Part shown: piece after piece, positions 6,211-12,153 of the stretch
Layout of the letters: each line of letters begins with the position of its first letter
Position numbering within the stretch: position 1 is the stretch's first letter
From: an uncultured Lysobacterales bacterium
GTDB lineage: Bacteria; Pseudomonadota; Gammaproteobacteria; Xanthomonadales; SZUA-36
Direction of reading: 5' to 3'
Assembly: GCA_937995275.1 (NCBI GenBank)
Contig: CALKKN010000335.1
Coordinates: forward strand, 1-12,153
DNA length: 12,153 bases
Program-made: the position numbers and the translations under genes
Notes under the pieces: model-generated
What the model was told of the DNA's origin: nothing
Database searches by the model: none
What the model saw: only the letters and a program-made list of their open reading frames with translations

Positions 6211-7272
6211 CTACATCCAACCGTACATGCGGCCCGGGTTGAGGATGCCATCCGGGTCGAACGCCCGCTTCAGGCGCCGGTGAAGTTCCTGCTCGGGCGG
6301 GCTGAGCACCGGTTTGACCTCGCCGTCGCGGTCGCCGCCGCGGAACAGGCTCAGGTGGCCGCCGCCGGCGCGCGTCAGGGCCTGCAGCGCTTCCCGGTCG
6401 TGTTCGCTGCGCAGCCAGCGCTGGGCGCCGCACCAGTCGATCAGCAGCGGTTCCGGGTAGCCCTCGATCGGTGCCGAGCTGCGGACGCTGAGCCGCCACA
6501 GCGGAGCATCGCCATCGAAAAACGGCAGCGCGTGGTCGCGTAACGCCTGCCAGAATGCCCCGGCCCCGGGCAACGATTCGCCGCCCCATGCACGGACCAG
6601 GGATAGAACGGCGTGGGTGTCGCCGGAGGCACGAAGGTACAGCCGCCCGTCCAGCCAGGCCGCAGCGTCCAGGGGCCCGGGCTGCGCGGCGAAGCGGTTC
6701 ATCGTTTCGATCGCTGCCGGCGCTTCCAGCTCCAGCACCCGGGTCTCGCTGGCCTCGGGACGCGGCAGCACTTTCAGGCTGACCTCGGTAATCACGCCCA
6801 GCACCCCGAGGCTGCCGGCCACAAAGCGCGAGACGTCGTAGCCCGCTACGTTTTTCATCACCTGGCCGCCGAAGCGTAGCGTTTCCCCGCGGCCGTCGAC
6901 CAGTCGGGTACCCAGCACCATGTCACGCACCGACCCGCCCCAGGGCCGGGCGGGACCCGACAGGTTGCAGGCCACCGTCCCGCCGATGGTGGCGGCCGGC
7001 GAAAACCGCGGCGGCTCGAACGACAGGTGCTGACCCCGGTCCTCCAGAACCGCATCGATGTCGGCCAGCGGGGTGCTGCTGCGCGCGGTCAGCACCAGTT
7101 CGTCCGGCTGGTAGTCGACAACCCCCCGGTGGGCCGAGAGATCGAAATCCCCGGCGTCGCAACGGCGGCCGATGCAGTTGCGCTTGCTGCCGCCGGCAGT
7201 GAGAAACAGGGGCGTCCGGTCGGCGCGCGCCGCTTTCACGCGCTCGGCGATGGCGCGGCTCAGGTCAGCCAT
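6211..7272 (-). CDS. glcE: glycolate oxidase FAD-binding subunit GlcE
   Basis: 353 residues from the ATG at 7272; a GTG one codon upstream is less likely. Second flavin-type subunit of glycolate oxidase, needed with GlcD and GlcF for activity. The PCMH-type FAD-binding fold is seen in PLFLTAGGSKRN (21-32 region), LVLTARSSTPLADIDAVL, and the long glycine-rich core SPAATIGGTVACNLSGPAR, followed by KNVAGYDVSRFVAGSLGVLG and ITEVSLKVLPRP. The end, FDPDGILNPGRMYGWM, is the standard C-terminal signature. It overlaps the glcD stop by 8 bases, with GAGG 7 bases before the ATG inside glcD, which indicates translational coupling. It is shorter than GlcD because it lacks the full C-terminal FAD-oxidase domain, as usual for GlcE. 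Confidence 0.93.
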   Translation of the reverse strand: MADLSRAIAERVKAARADRTPLFLTAGGSKRNCIGRRCDAGDFDLSAHRGVVDYQPDELVLTARSSTPLADIDAVLEDRGQHLSFEPPRFSPAATIGGTVACNLSGPARPWGGSVRDMVLGTRLVDGRGETLRFGGQVMKNVAGYDVSRFVAGSLGVLGVITEVSLKVLPRPEASETRVLELEAPAAIETMNRFAAQPGPLDAAAWLDGRLYLRASGDTHAVLSLVRAWGGESLPGAGAFWQALRDHALPFFDGDAPLWRLSVRSSAPIEGYPEPLLIDWCGAQRWLRSEHDREALQALTRAGGGHLSLFRGGDRDGEVKPVLSPPEQELHRRLKRAFDPDGILNPGRMYGWM

Positions 7273-8698
7273 CACTGGGACCTCGCTCCAGGCTGCGGTA
7301 TTCTTGGCAATGCTTCAGCAACGGGATGCCCTTGCCCGGGTTGAGCGCCAGCCCGGGATCGAAAGCCTCCTTGATGCGTTCGAACTGGCGCAGTTCGGCC
7401 GCCGAGAACTGCGCCGGCATCTGTGCCAGTTTCTCCAGGCCGACCCCGTGTTCCCCGGTGATGCAGCCGCCCACGGCGACGCTCAGCTCCAGGATCTGCG
7501 CGCCGAGATGCTCAGCCGCGGCGACCTGGTCCGGGTGGCTGGAATCATATAGGATCAACGGATGCAGGTTGCCGTCCCCGGCGTGGAAGACGTTGGCCAC
7601 CTGCAGCCCGGCCTCGTCGGCCAGCCGGGCGATCTCGCGCAGCACCTCGGAGACCCGGTGGCGCGGGATGGTGCCGTCCATGCAGTAGTAATCGGGAGCC
7701 AGGCGGCCGACCGCCGGAAAGGCCGACTTGCGCCCCTGCCACAGCAGCAGACGGTGCGCCTCGTCGCGGGAGACCGCAATGCTGTCAGCGCCCATCGCGC
7801 GCATCAGCTGCTCCACCCGTTCAGCCGTTGCGTCGACTTCGTCTGCCGTGCCGTCGACTTCACACAGCAGCATCGCCTCCGCGTCGACCGGGTAGCCGGC
7901 GTGCACGTAATCCTCGGCCGCCCGGATGGCCAGCCGGTCCATCATTTCCAGCCCGGCGGGGATGATGCCGGCCGCGATGATGCGGCTGACGCAATCGCCG
8001 GCCTGGTCAACGGTGGGGAAACCCGCCACCAGTACGCGGACGGTTTCGGGCACGGGCAGCAGCTTCACCGTGACCTCCATGACCACGCCCAGCAGGCCCT
8101 CGGAGCCCGTCAGCAGGGCCATCAGGTCCAGGCCGGGGCAGTCCAGCGCCGCGCCGCCGATGGACATCGACTCGCCGGACACGGTCAGCAGTTCGACGCC
8201 CAGCACGTTGTGAGTGGTCAGGCCGTATTTCAGGCAGTGCACGCCGCCCGAATTCTCCGCCACGTTGCCGCCGATGGTGCAGGCGATCTGGGAGGACGGG
8301 TCCGGGGCATAGTACAGGCCGTATTCGGCGGCGGCCTCGGAGATAGCGAGGTTCGTGACGCCCGGCTGTACCCGCGCGATACGGGCCAACGGGTCGATCT
8401 CCAGTATGCGGGTGAACTTCGCCAGGCCCAGCAGCACGCCGTCGCGCAGCGGCGTCGCGCCGGCGCAAAGCCCGGTGCCGGCGCCCCGCGGAACCACGGG
8501 CACCCGGAGTTCGTCGCAGATCTGCAGGATTCGCCGGACCTGGTCGATCGTATCGGGCAGCGCAACGAGCAGCGGCAGCTCGCGGTGCAGGGGCAGCCCG
8601 TCGCATTCGAACGGCCGCTGGGATTCGGGGTCGGCGATCAGCGACTCCGCGTCGAGGAACTCACGGAACCGCCGGTCCAGCTCGTCTCGCAGGGGCAT
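7265..8698 (-). CDS. glcD: glycolate oxidase catalytic FAD subunit GlcD
   Basis: 477 residues, normal for GlcD, the flavin subunit that oxidises glycolate (and often D-lactate) to the 2-oxo acid. The PCMH FAD-binding domain has VPVVPRGAGTGLCAGA (66-81), then YAPDPSSQIACTIGGN (130-145) with AENSGGVHCLKYG following, and LTGSEGLLGVVMEVTVKLLP (196-215). The C-terminal FAD-oxidase domain has VFHAGDGNLHP (370-380) with its metal- or substrate-binding His, GEHGVGLEK (415-423) and FDPGLALNPGKG (446-457). The ATG at 8698 is the only start before an in-frame TAG at about 8710-8708. Its GGAG is unusually close and partly inside a small hairpin. First gene of glcDEF, 51 bases after the S41 peptidase stop. 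No GlcC-type regulator is seen nearby. Confidence 0.95.
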   Translation of the reverse strand: MPLRDELDRRFREFLDAESLIADPESQRPFECDGLPLHRELPLLVALPDTIDQVRRILQICDELRVPVVPRGAGTGLCAGATPLRDGVLLGLAKFTRILEIDPLARIARVQPGVTNLAISEAAAEYGLYYAPDPSSQIACTIGGNVAENSGGVHCLKYGLTTHNVLGVELLTVSGESMSIGGAALDCPGLDLMALLTGSEGLLGVVMEVTVKLLPVPETVRVLVAGFPTVDQAGDCVSRIIAAGIIPAGLEMMDRLAIRAAEDYVHAGYPVDAEAMLLCEVDGTADEVDATAERVEQLMRAMGADSIAVSRDEAHRLLLWQGRKSAFPAVGRLAPDYYCMDGTIPRHRVSEVLREIARLADEAGLQVANVFHAGDGNLHPLILYDSSHPDQVAAAEHLGAQILELSVAVGGCITGEHGVGLEKLAQMPAQFSAAELRQFERIKEAFDPGLALNPGKGIPLLKHCQEYRSLERGPSDG

Positions 8699-8701
8699 AC
8701 T

Positions 8702-8715
8702 CCAATGCTAATTGG
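8702..8715 (-). promoter_or_regulatory. hairpin over the glcD ribosome-binding site
   Basis: CCAAT (8702-8706) and ATTGG (8711-8715) form a 5-bp stem with a 4-base loop. In the mRNA the 3' arm supplies the GG of the TTGGAG that precedes the glcD ATG, so the site could be partly masked. The neighbouring GGGGTCAG...TTAAAGT resembles a dispersed intergenic repeat recalled from environmental genomes; this cannot be verified here. Confidence 0.35.
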
Positions 8716-8749
8716 GGTCAGCTTAAAGTGCCAGAGCGAATGAGCCCCC

Positions 8750-10123
8750 TTACTCTTCCGTTCGACGCTTCTGTTTGCCTGCCGCCAGCGTTTCCGCGGT
8801 CTGCAGTGCCTCAGAGGACCCGGATTCGACATCGACCGGTACGCCTTGCCCTTCGATTCGGCCGTGGGCGATCGAGTAGTAGTCTGCGACGGGCAGGCTG
8901 ACAATGAACCCGTCGACGACGTCGAACATGCTCTGCGACAGCATTTCGCCAGCCGTGCGCTCGCCGACGATCGTCGTCAGGCCCGAGGCGCGGAACGCAT
9001 CCACGGCGAGTTCGGTCGCGGAAGCGGACCGGCTGTCGACGAGAACGTAGACGTTGCCGTCGTAGTTCGGCTCGGCAGGGTGGAACCTGACTCGCGTGAT
9101 GCCCTGTTCCTGCACGCTGTTCCAGAACGAGATGATCGACCAGCCGGACCACTGGGGCGCGGCCAGCGCTTCCTCCCGGCTCGGCGCGGCGTCATGGGTC
9201 CGTGTCCAGATTTGCGACAGGAAAAAACCGGCATCGAGGGGCTCGTCGATCACATGCTCGACGAGCGGTTTGACCGCGAACGCGCCGCCGCCGTTCTCGC
9301 GCAGGTCGATGATCAGGTTTTTCGGCTGTTTTTCTGCGATCCGGTCATAGGCCGCTTCGATCTGTTCGAACGTGTCGGCGCCCATCATCGTCCGCACCTT
9401 GAGAATGGCGGTATCTTCCGCGAATTCGACGGTCGCCGCGTCGAAGCCGACGCGGTAGCTGTCGAACATGCGAAACATCTGCTCGGCAGTCTGATGCGAG
9501 CGTTTCAGCTGGAAGTGCGAGAACGGATCGTTTTTCCAGGCAAGATGGAAGCCGAACAGCAGGTCGAGGTCGTCGGTTGCGGTGGCGGCGATCTCGCCAA
9601 AGAGGGAACGAAACTCCAGGTACCCGGGTTGCTGCAAGTCGCCCGGCGCGAAAATTTTCGAAGCGACGACGGTATCGAAGGTTTCCAGCACGGCGGTGTA
9701 GTCGCGAATGGAGGCAGTGCTTTCCACTCGCGTACCCGAGATCGTGCCGGCAAACGCACCGCCCTCCACGGAACCGTTGAGCGAGCCGTTATCGAGGGTC
9801 AGGCTCAGGTCGCCCTCCTGCCAGGGTGCCAGAAAAGAGCCGGTGTACGCGCCGTCCTCATGGGCGGTGGCGGTGAAGATCATCAAGCCGTCACTGAGGT
9901 CATGGTCTCCGGGAAGCCGACTCAACAGGGCTGTCGACCCGCTCAGGCTTGTTCCACGGATGTTGCCCGCATCCTGCTCGATGCTGACGTGGGCACCCAT
10001 TGGCCCCAGCCAATGGGTATCGAAGGTCACGCGCCACAGACCGGTGATGTCATCGGCCCAGGCGATGCCCGTACAGCACACCAGGAAGCCCACGGTGACA
10101 AGTAGTCCGGCGAATTTTTTCAT
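8750..10123 (-). CDS. exported S41-family serine peptidase
   Basis: 457 residues from the ATG at 10123; the open frame continues to 10378 but only this start gives a signal peptide (MKKFAGLLVTVGFLVCCTGIAWA before DDI). Residues 24-140 form a strand-rich N-terminal domain of Gly/Ser/Thr repeats (GLWRVTF, GNIRGTSLSG, GSLNGSVEGGAFAGTISGTR), probably a beta-barrel. The tail-specific protease (S41) core starts near 225. NLIIDLRENGGGAF (269-282) is the conserved strand, and VLVDSRSASATEL (360-372) holds the likely nucleophile, Ser366 or Ser368. GERTAGE (387-393) replaces the GK-containing loop of CtpA-type proteases. This is usual in the other S41 branch, so lack of that Lys does not imply inactivity. 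No PDZ domain is evident. The location would be periplasmic or secreted; the substrate is unknown. It lies 51 bases upstream of glcD on the same strand. Confidence 0.85.
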   Translation of the reverse strand: MKKFAGLLVTVGFLVCCTGIAWADDITGLWRVTFDTHWLGPMGAHVSIEQDAGNIRGTSLSGSTALLSRLPGDHDLSDGLMIFTATAHEDGAYTGSFLAPWQEGDLSLTLDNGSLNGSVEGGAFAGTISGTRVESTASIRDYTAVLETFDTVVASKIFAPGDLQQPGYLEFRSLFGEIAATATDDLDLLFGFHLAWKNDPFSHFQLKRSHQTAEQMFRMFDSYRVGFDAATVEFAEDTAILKVRTMMGADTFEQIEAAYDRIAEKQPKNLIIDLRENGGGAFAVKPLVEHVIDEPLDAGFFLSQIWTRTHDAAPSREEALAAPQWSGWSIISFWNSVQEQGITRVRFHPAEPNYDGNVYVLVDSRSASATELAVDAFRASGLTTIVGERTAGEMLSQSMFDVVDGFIVSLPVADYYSIAHGRIEGQGVPVDVESGSSEALQTAETLAAGKQKRRTEE

Positions 10124-10350
10124 ATCACAGTTCCAAGTTTTCAGGAATGATGCGACGACGGTGACGATTGGATGCATGCTCCGCTGTCCCGTTGCGAAAC
10201 CACGGCGGCAGCGGAGCCGAAGGCGACCCGCCGCCCCCGGTTGGGTGAGTCGAGCGCAGCGAGCGGCACCAGAGGGGGCGTGCGCTGATTGCATGCCGTC
10301 GAGCGCGGCCGATTTTCGCCGGAGGCGAAAGAAGGGAAGCGAGACTCCTT
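10124..10350. other. divergent intergenic region, repeat-like
   Basis: GC-rich region between the S41 peptidase (-) and thioesterase (+) genes, without a supported gene. It includes a purine-rich stretch of GAGCG/GCGAGCG-type units (about 10245-10275 and 10300-10310), the hairpin TTTCGCC (10314-10320) / GGCGAAA (10324-10330) with a GGA loop, and AAGGGAAGCGAGACTCC. The look is that of a dispersed intergenic repeat. The minus-strand frame from 10378 is open by base composition only. No clear sigma70 promoter was found. Confidence 0.4.
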
Positions 10351-10354
10351 TTCC

Positions 10355-10440
10355 AATGATACCCTTCGAAGGACTCACTCCTTTGGGTCATTCCTGGTTC
10401 AGAGGAGAGGCTCTGGAACCCCTGCGACGGACAGGGGAGG
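10355..10440 (+). promoter_or_regulatory. three-hairpin leader of the thioesterase gene
   Basis: Three consecutive stems precede the start codon. H1: AATGA (10355-10359) / TCATT (10388-10392), CCC (10362-10364) / GGG (10385-10387), AAGGA (10369-10373) / TCCTT (10379-10383), loop CTCAC. H2: GGTTCAGAG (10396-10404) pairs with CTCTGGAACC (10411-10420) with one bulged G. H3: CCCCTG (10419-10424) / CAGGGG (10432-10437), whose 3' arm covers part of the GGGGAGG Shine-Dalgarno (10434-10440). H2 and H3 compete for C10419-C10420. This is consistent with a cis-regulatory RNA controlling ribosome access. It matches no riboswitch class I could confirm. Confidence 0.5.
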
Positions 10441-10446
10441 TATCTG

Positions 10447-11253
10447 ATGGGTCAGGTCGGTAAACACGGAAGCTTTTTTTTGGACAGCGCGGTCGAAAGG
10501 TCGGGTTCAGTCTACAACGCCACCGTACACGAAGCCTGGGGCATCGCCGGAAATGCCAACGGGGGTTACCTGATGGCCATTGCCGCACGCGCGATGGCAG
10601 GCGTCAGCCGCCCGCATCCCGTATCCCTTACGGCGCACTTCCTCGCGCCGGGGACTCCGGGTCCGGTCACGATCCGGCCGCAGGTGATCAAGGCGGGGCA
10701 CCGGTTCACGACGGTGCGCGCTAGTCTTTCTTCTGAAGAACGGCAACTGGTGGAGCTGCTGGGCAGCTTCAGCGACCTGGCCGATGTGGAGGGCCCGGTC
10801 CATATCGATGCGGCTCCGCCCGATCTTCCGGCCCCGGAAGACTGCATTCGCGTTGTCCCCGACCCGTCGGGATTCCCTCCCCCGTTGATGTCCAAGGTCG
10901 ATATGCGCCTGCACCCGGAAGATTCGGTGTTTGTCACGGGGCGGCCCAGCGGGCGCCCGTTGTATCGGGGCTGGTTCCGCCTGCCCGGGGAAACCATGGA
11001 TCCATTCGGAATGTTGCTTGCCGTGGACGCATTCCCGCCAACGATTTTCAACGCGCACCTGCCGATTGCCTGGACGCCCACGCTGGAACTGACTGCCCAT
11101 GTTCGCGGGCTGTCCGAGCCTGGCTGGCTTCGTTGCCGTTTCAGCACCCGCTTCATCTCCGGGGGAATGCTGGAGGAGGACGGGGACATCTGGGATGAGT
11201 CGGGACGCCTGGTGGCCCAGTCCCGCCAACTGGCCCTGCAGCCCCGGGTTTAA
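10447..11253 (+). CDS. acyl-CoA thioesterase-like protein (TesB-type double hot-dog)
   Basis: 268 residues from the ATG at 10447, with GGGAGG at 6-base spacing. It resembles the thioesterase-family proteins related to TesB (4HBT_3-type): two hot-dog repeats that hydrolyse acyl-CoA esters in the cytoplasm. The first hot dog includes HEAWGIAGNANGGYLMAIAARAM (28-50), the usual helix entered by a GG-Y turn, then PHPVSLTAHFLAPGTPG (56-72), and GHRFTTVRASLSSEERQLVELLGSF (84-108). The second includes PLYRGWFRLPG, LLAVDAFPPTIFN, WTPTLELTAHVRG and GWLRCRFSTRFISGGMLEEDGDIWDESGRLVAQSRQLAL, which is the diagnostic C-terminal strand set. Acyl-chain preference cannot be inferred. Eight consecutive T (10474-10481) at codons 10-12 give a slippage-prone site. 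It is a single gene, divergent from the S41 peptidase and convergent with hsp20. Confidence 0.82.
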   Translation: MGQVGKHGSFFLDSAVERSGSVYNATVHEAWGIAGNANGGYLMAIAARAMAGVSRPHPVSLTAHFLAPGTPGPVTIRPQVIKAGHRFTTVRASLSSEERQLVELLGSFSDLADVEGPVHIDAAPPDLPAPEDCIRVVPDPSGFPPPLMSKVDMRLHPEDSVFVTGRPSGRPLYRGWFRLPGETMDPFGMLLAVDAFPPTIFNAHLPIAWTPTLELTAHVRGLSEPGWLRCRFSTRFISGGMLEEDGDIWDESGRLVAQSRQLALQPRV

Positions 11254-11264
11254 AAGGGGTCCGC

Positions 11265-11293
11265 AAAAAAACCGGGCGCCTCGCGGCGCCCGG
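11265..11293 (-). terminator. Rho-independent terminator of hsp20
   Basis: CCGGGCGCC (11272-11280) and GGCGCCCGG (11285-11293) form a perfect 9-bp stem with a TCGC tetraloop. On the minus strand it is followed directly by seven U (complement of 11265-11271), 17 bases after the hsp20 stop. On the plus strand there is no U-tract after it, so it is a poor terminator for the thioesterase gene. Confidence 0.9.
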
Positions 11294-11309
11294 GGCAGTT
11301 ACTTGCGCT

Positions 11310-11855
11310 TTACGCGGCTTTGATGTCGATGTGCGTGACCTTCTTGCGCGCCTCCTCGGTCTTGGGCAGTTCGATGTACAGAACGCCCTTCCGGAACGAA
11401 GCGTCGATCTTGCTTTCGTCGACATCGGCGGGGATCGGCAAGCTGCGCCGGAAGGAGCCGAAGGACCGCTCCTTGCGGTACCAGTCCTTGCCTTTTTCTT
11501 CCTCCTCCCGTTTCTTCTCGCCGCGGATCGTCAGCAGCCCGTTGGCCAGCGTGATATCCACGTCGTCCTTGTCCATGCCAGGCAGTTCGACCTGGATGTG
11601 AAAGGCCTTCTCGTCCTCCGTTTCGTCGATATTCGGGGTGAGTTCGCCGTAAGCCCACGGTGTCGCCGTCATGGATGACCATGGCGCCGACATCATCGAG
11701 CGATGCCCGCTGCCTTTCCAGAAATCGTCGAAGAGACGGTCCATGTTTTTGTGCAGCGCATCCATCTCCCTGAGGAACGATTCGAACGGACGGTCCTCGT
11801 CATCCCAACGCCGAAGGTCGCCCCAGCGCCAGGGCACCATTTCCTTCAGTGTCAT
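11310..11855 (-). CDS. Hsp20/alpha-crystallin small heat-shock protein
   Basis: 181 residues from the ATG at 11855, which has AGGAGG at 6-base spacing; the open frame to 12143 lacks such support. This is an ATP-independent holdase that binds unfolding proteins in the cytoplasm. The N-terminal arm (1-70) is rich in Trp, Phe, Met and acidic residues (WRWGDLRRWDDEDRPFESFLREMDALHKNMDRLFDDFW), as in class-A-like members. The alpha-crystallin domain runs about 72-165: TPNIDETEDEKAFHIQVELPGMDKDDVDITLANGLLTIRGEK, then SFGSFRRSLPIPADVDESKIDASFRKGVLYIELPK with the A-x-x-x-n-GVL signature (152-159). The C-terminal extension has an I-x-I motif (IDI, 176-178) for oligomer docking. It has its own terminator and a structured leader; no sigma32 -35/-10 pair was clear. 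Confidence 0.93.
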   Translation of the reverse strand: MTLKEMVPWRWGDLRRWDDEDRPFESFLREMDALHKNMDRLFDDFWKGSGHRSMMSAPWSSMTATPWAYGELTPNIDETEDEKAFHIQVELPGMDKDDVDITLANGLLTIRGEKKREEEEKGKDWYRKERSFGSFRRSLPIPADVDESKIDASFRKGVLYIELPKTEEARKKVTHIDIKAA

Positions 11856-12153
11856 GTCTTCCTCCTGTCCACAGGGTTCCCGGAGTCGGAACCCAGAATC
11901 GGAACACAGAATCAATAGGTCAATTATGCGGATGGGCAGATCGCCCGGGAGATTCCGTTGCCTGGGGACAGGCACGCGCGACCGGGCGATTCTGTCCACC
12001 GCATTATTTAGACCACCAAAGTGCGCCGAGTTTCGCTGCCCGGGCACCGCTCGCTGACCTGGATCAGCGGCGCTGCGACTGGCTGGCCGCGACGCCTGCG
12101 GGTTGCATGCTCTGACCCCGCGGGGTGTGGAAACCCCGTGCAAATTCCCGGTT
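11856..12153. other. structured region upstream of hsp20, no gene seen
   Basis: No supported gene. Next to the hsp20 Shine-Dalgarno lies the 7-bp inverted repeat GGGTTCC (11874-11880) / GGAACCC (11888-11894), then a 13-base near-perfect direct repeat GGAACCCAGAATC (11888-11900) / GGAACACAGAATC (11901-11913). Further upstream, ATCGCCCGG (11940-11948) pairs with CCGGGCGAT (11982-11990) around an inner stem TGCCTG (11959-11964) / CAGGCA (11969-11974). At the window edge, CGGGGT (12121-12126) pairs with ACCCCG (12133-12138). TTGACC (11923-11918, minus) with GATTCT (11900-11895) at 17-base spacing is a weak promoter candidate. Confidence 0.4.

Noticed and set aside
5187..6242. 351-codon open frame on the plus strand
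   Set aside because: It is antisense to glcF, whose Cys motifs are unmistakable. The plus-strand product is rich in Gln, Ala and Gly with no domain pattern, typical of a high-GC shadow.
7562..8743. 393-codon open frame on the plus strand
   Set aside because: Antisense to glcD, which has all family motifs. The composition is that of a shadow frame.
8846..10105. 419-codon open frame on the plus strand
   Set aside because: Antisense to the S41 peptidase gene, with no recognisable domain and no signal peptide.
10124..10378. N-terminal extension of the S41 peptidase
   Set aside because: It would bury a clear signal peptide, and its sequence is low-complexity Arg/Ala from a repeat-like region.
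10355..10440. Glycine riboswitch upstream of the thioesterase
   Set aside because: There is some order-similarity, but the conserved CCGAAGG-GCAA core and CUCUCAGG segment are absent, so it is not called. It remains worth a covariance-model test.
11888..11913. CRISPR-like repeat
   Set aside because: Only two adjacent 13-base units without spacers; no array and no cas genes in the window.
12116..12138. Terminator or tRNA-like hairpin at the right edge
   Set aside because: CGGGGT/ACCCCG is a short stem without a U-tract and no tRNA features are present. The window ends too soon to judge.
11856..12143. N-terminal extension of hsp20
   Set aside because: The ATG at 11855 has an ideal AGGAGG, and the product then starts like other Hsp20 proteins. 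The extension shows no domain and contains strong inverted repeats.

Overview
The window is a GC-rich bacterial chromosome segment, most likely from a gammaproteobacterium or another pseudomonadotal heterotroph. The grounds are the three-subunit GlcD/GlcE/GlcF glycolate oxidase, the exported tannase-type esterase, purine-rich Shine-Dalgarno sites and Sec signal peptides. The genus cannot be fixed from sequence alone. There is no CRISPR array, tRNA or rRNA.

Layout. (1) 1-805 (+): C-terminal part of a tannase/feruloyl esterase-family protein, followed by about 430 bases with several hairpins and no gene. (2) 1237-1710 (-): small exported protein of unknown function with a strong intrinsic terminator and two notable palindromes upstream. 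(3) 1996-about 2180 (+): amino-terminal relic of an IS110-family DEDD transposase, abutting a minus-strand stretch that looks like a piece of an unrelated coding sequence. (4) 2435-3866 (-): two adjacent genes for exported proteins of unknown function. The upstream one has an excellent signal peptide in frame but no ATG, GTG or TTG ahead of it. (5) 4052-4834 (+): class I SAM-dependent methyltransferase. (6) 4992-8698 (-): glcD-glcE-glcF, tightly packed, encoding the flavin and iron-sulfur glycolate oxidase that feeds glycolate-derived glyoxylate to central metabolism. (7) 8750-10123 (-): exported S41-family serine peptidase, 51 bases upstream of glcD and possibly co-transcribed with it. (8) 10447-11253 (+): acyl-CoA thioesterase-like double hot-dog protein behind an unusually structured leader. 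(9) 11310-11855 (-): Hsp20 small heat-shock protein with a terminator and a structured leader.

The genes look like ordinary chromosomal metabolism and stress functions interspersed with lineage-specific exported proteins. By eye, base composition rises sharply from the 2.0-4.8 kb stretch, which holds the IS relic, unknown exported proteins and methyltransferase, to the glc operon. This fits an accessory insertion region beside a conserved block.

The most interesting material is non-coding: a perfect 11-bp inverted repeat upstream of the small exported protein, three consecutive hairpins ending on the thioesterase Shine-Dalgarno, a possible Shine-Dalgarno-masking interaction in the hsp20 leader, and the missing start codon of the 3.1-3.9 kb gene. 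No complete new system could be demonstrated.
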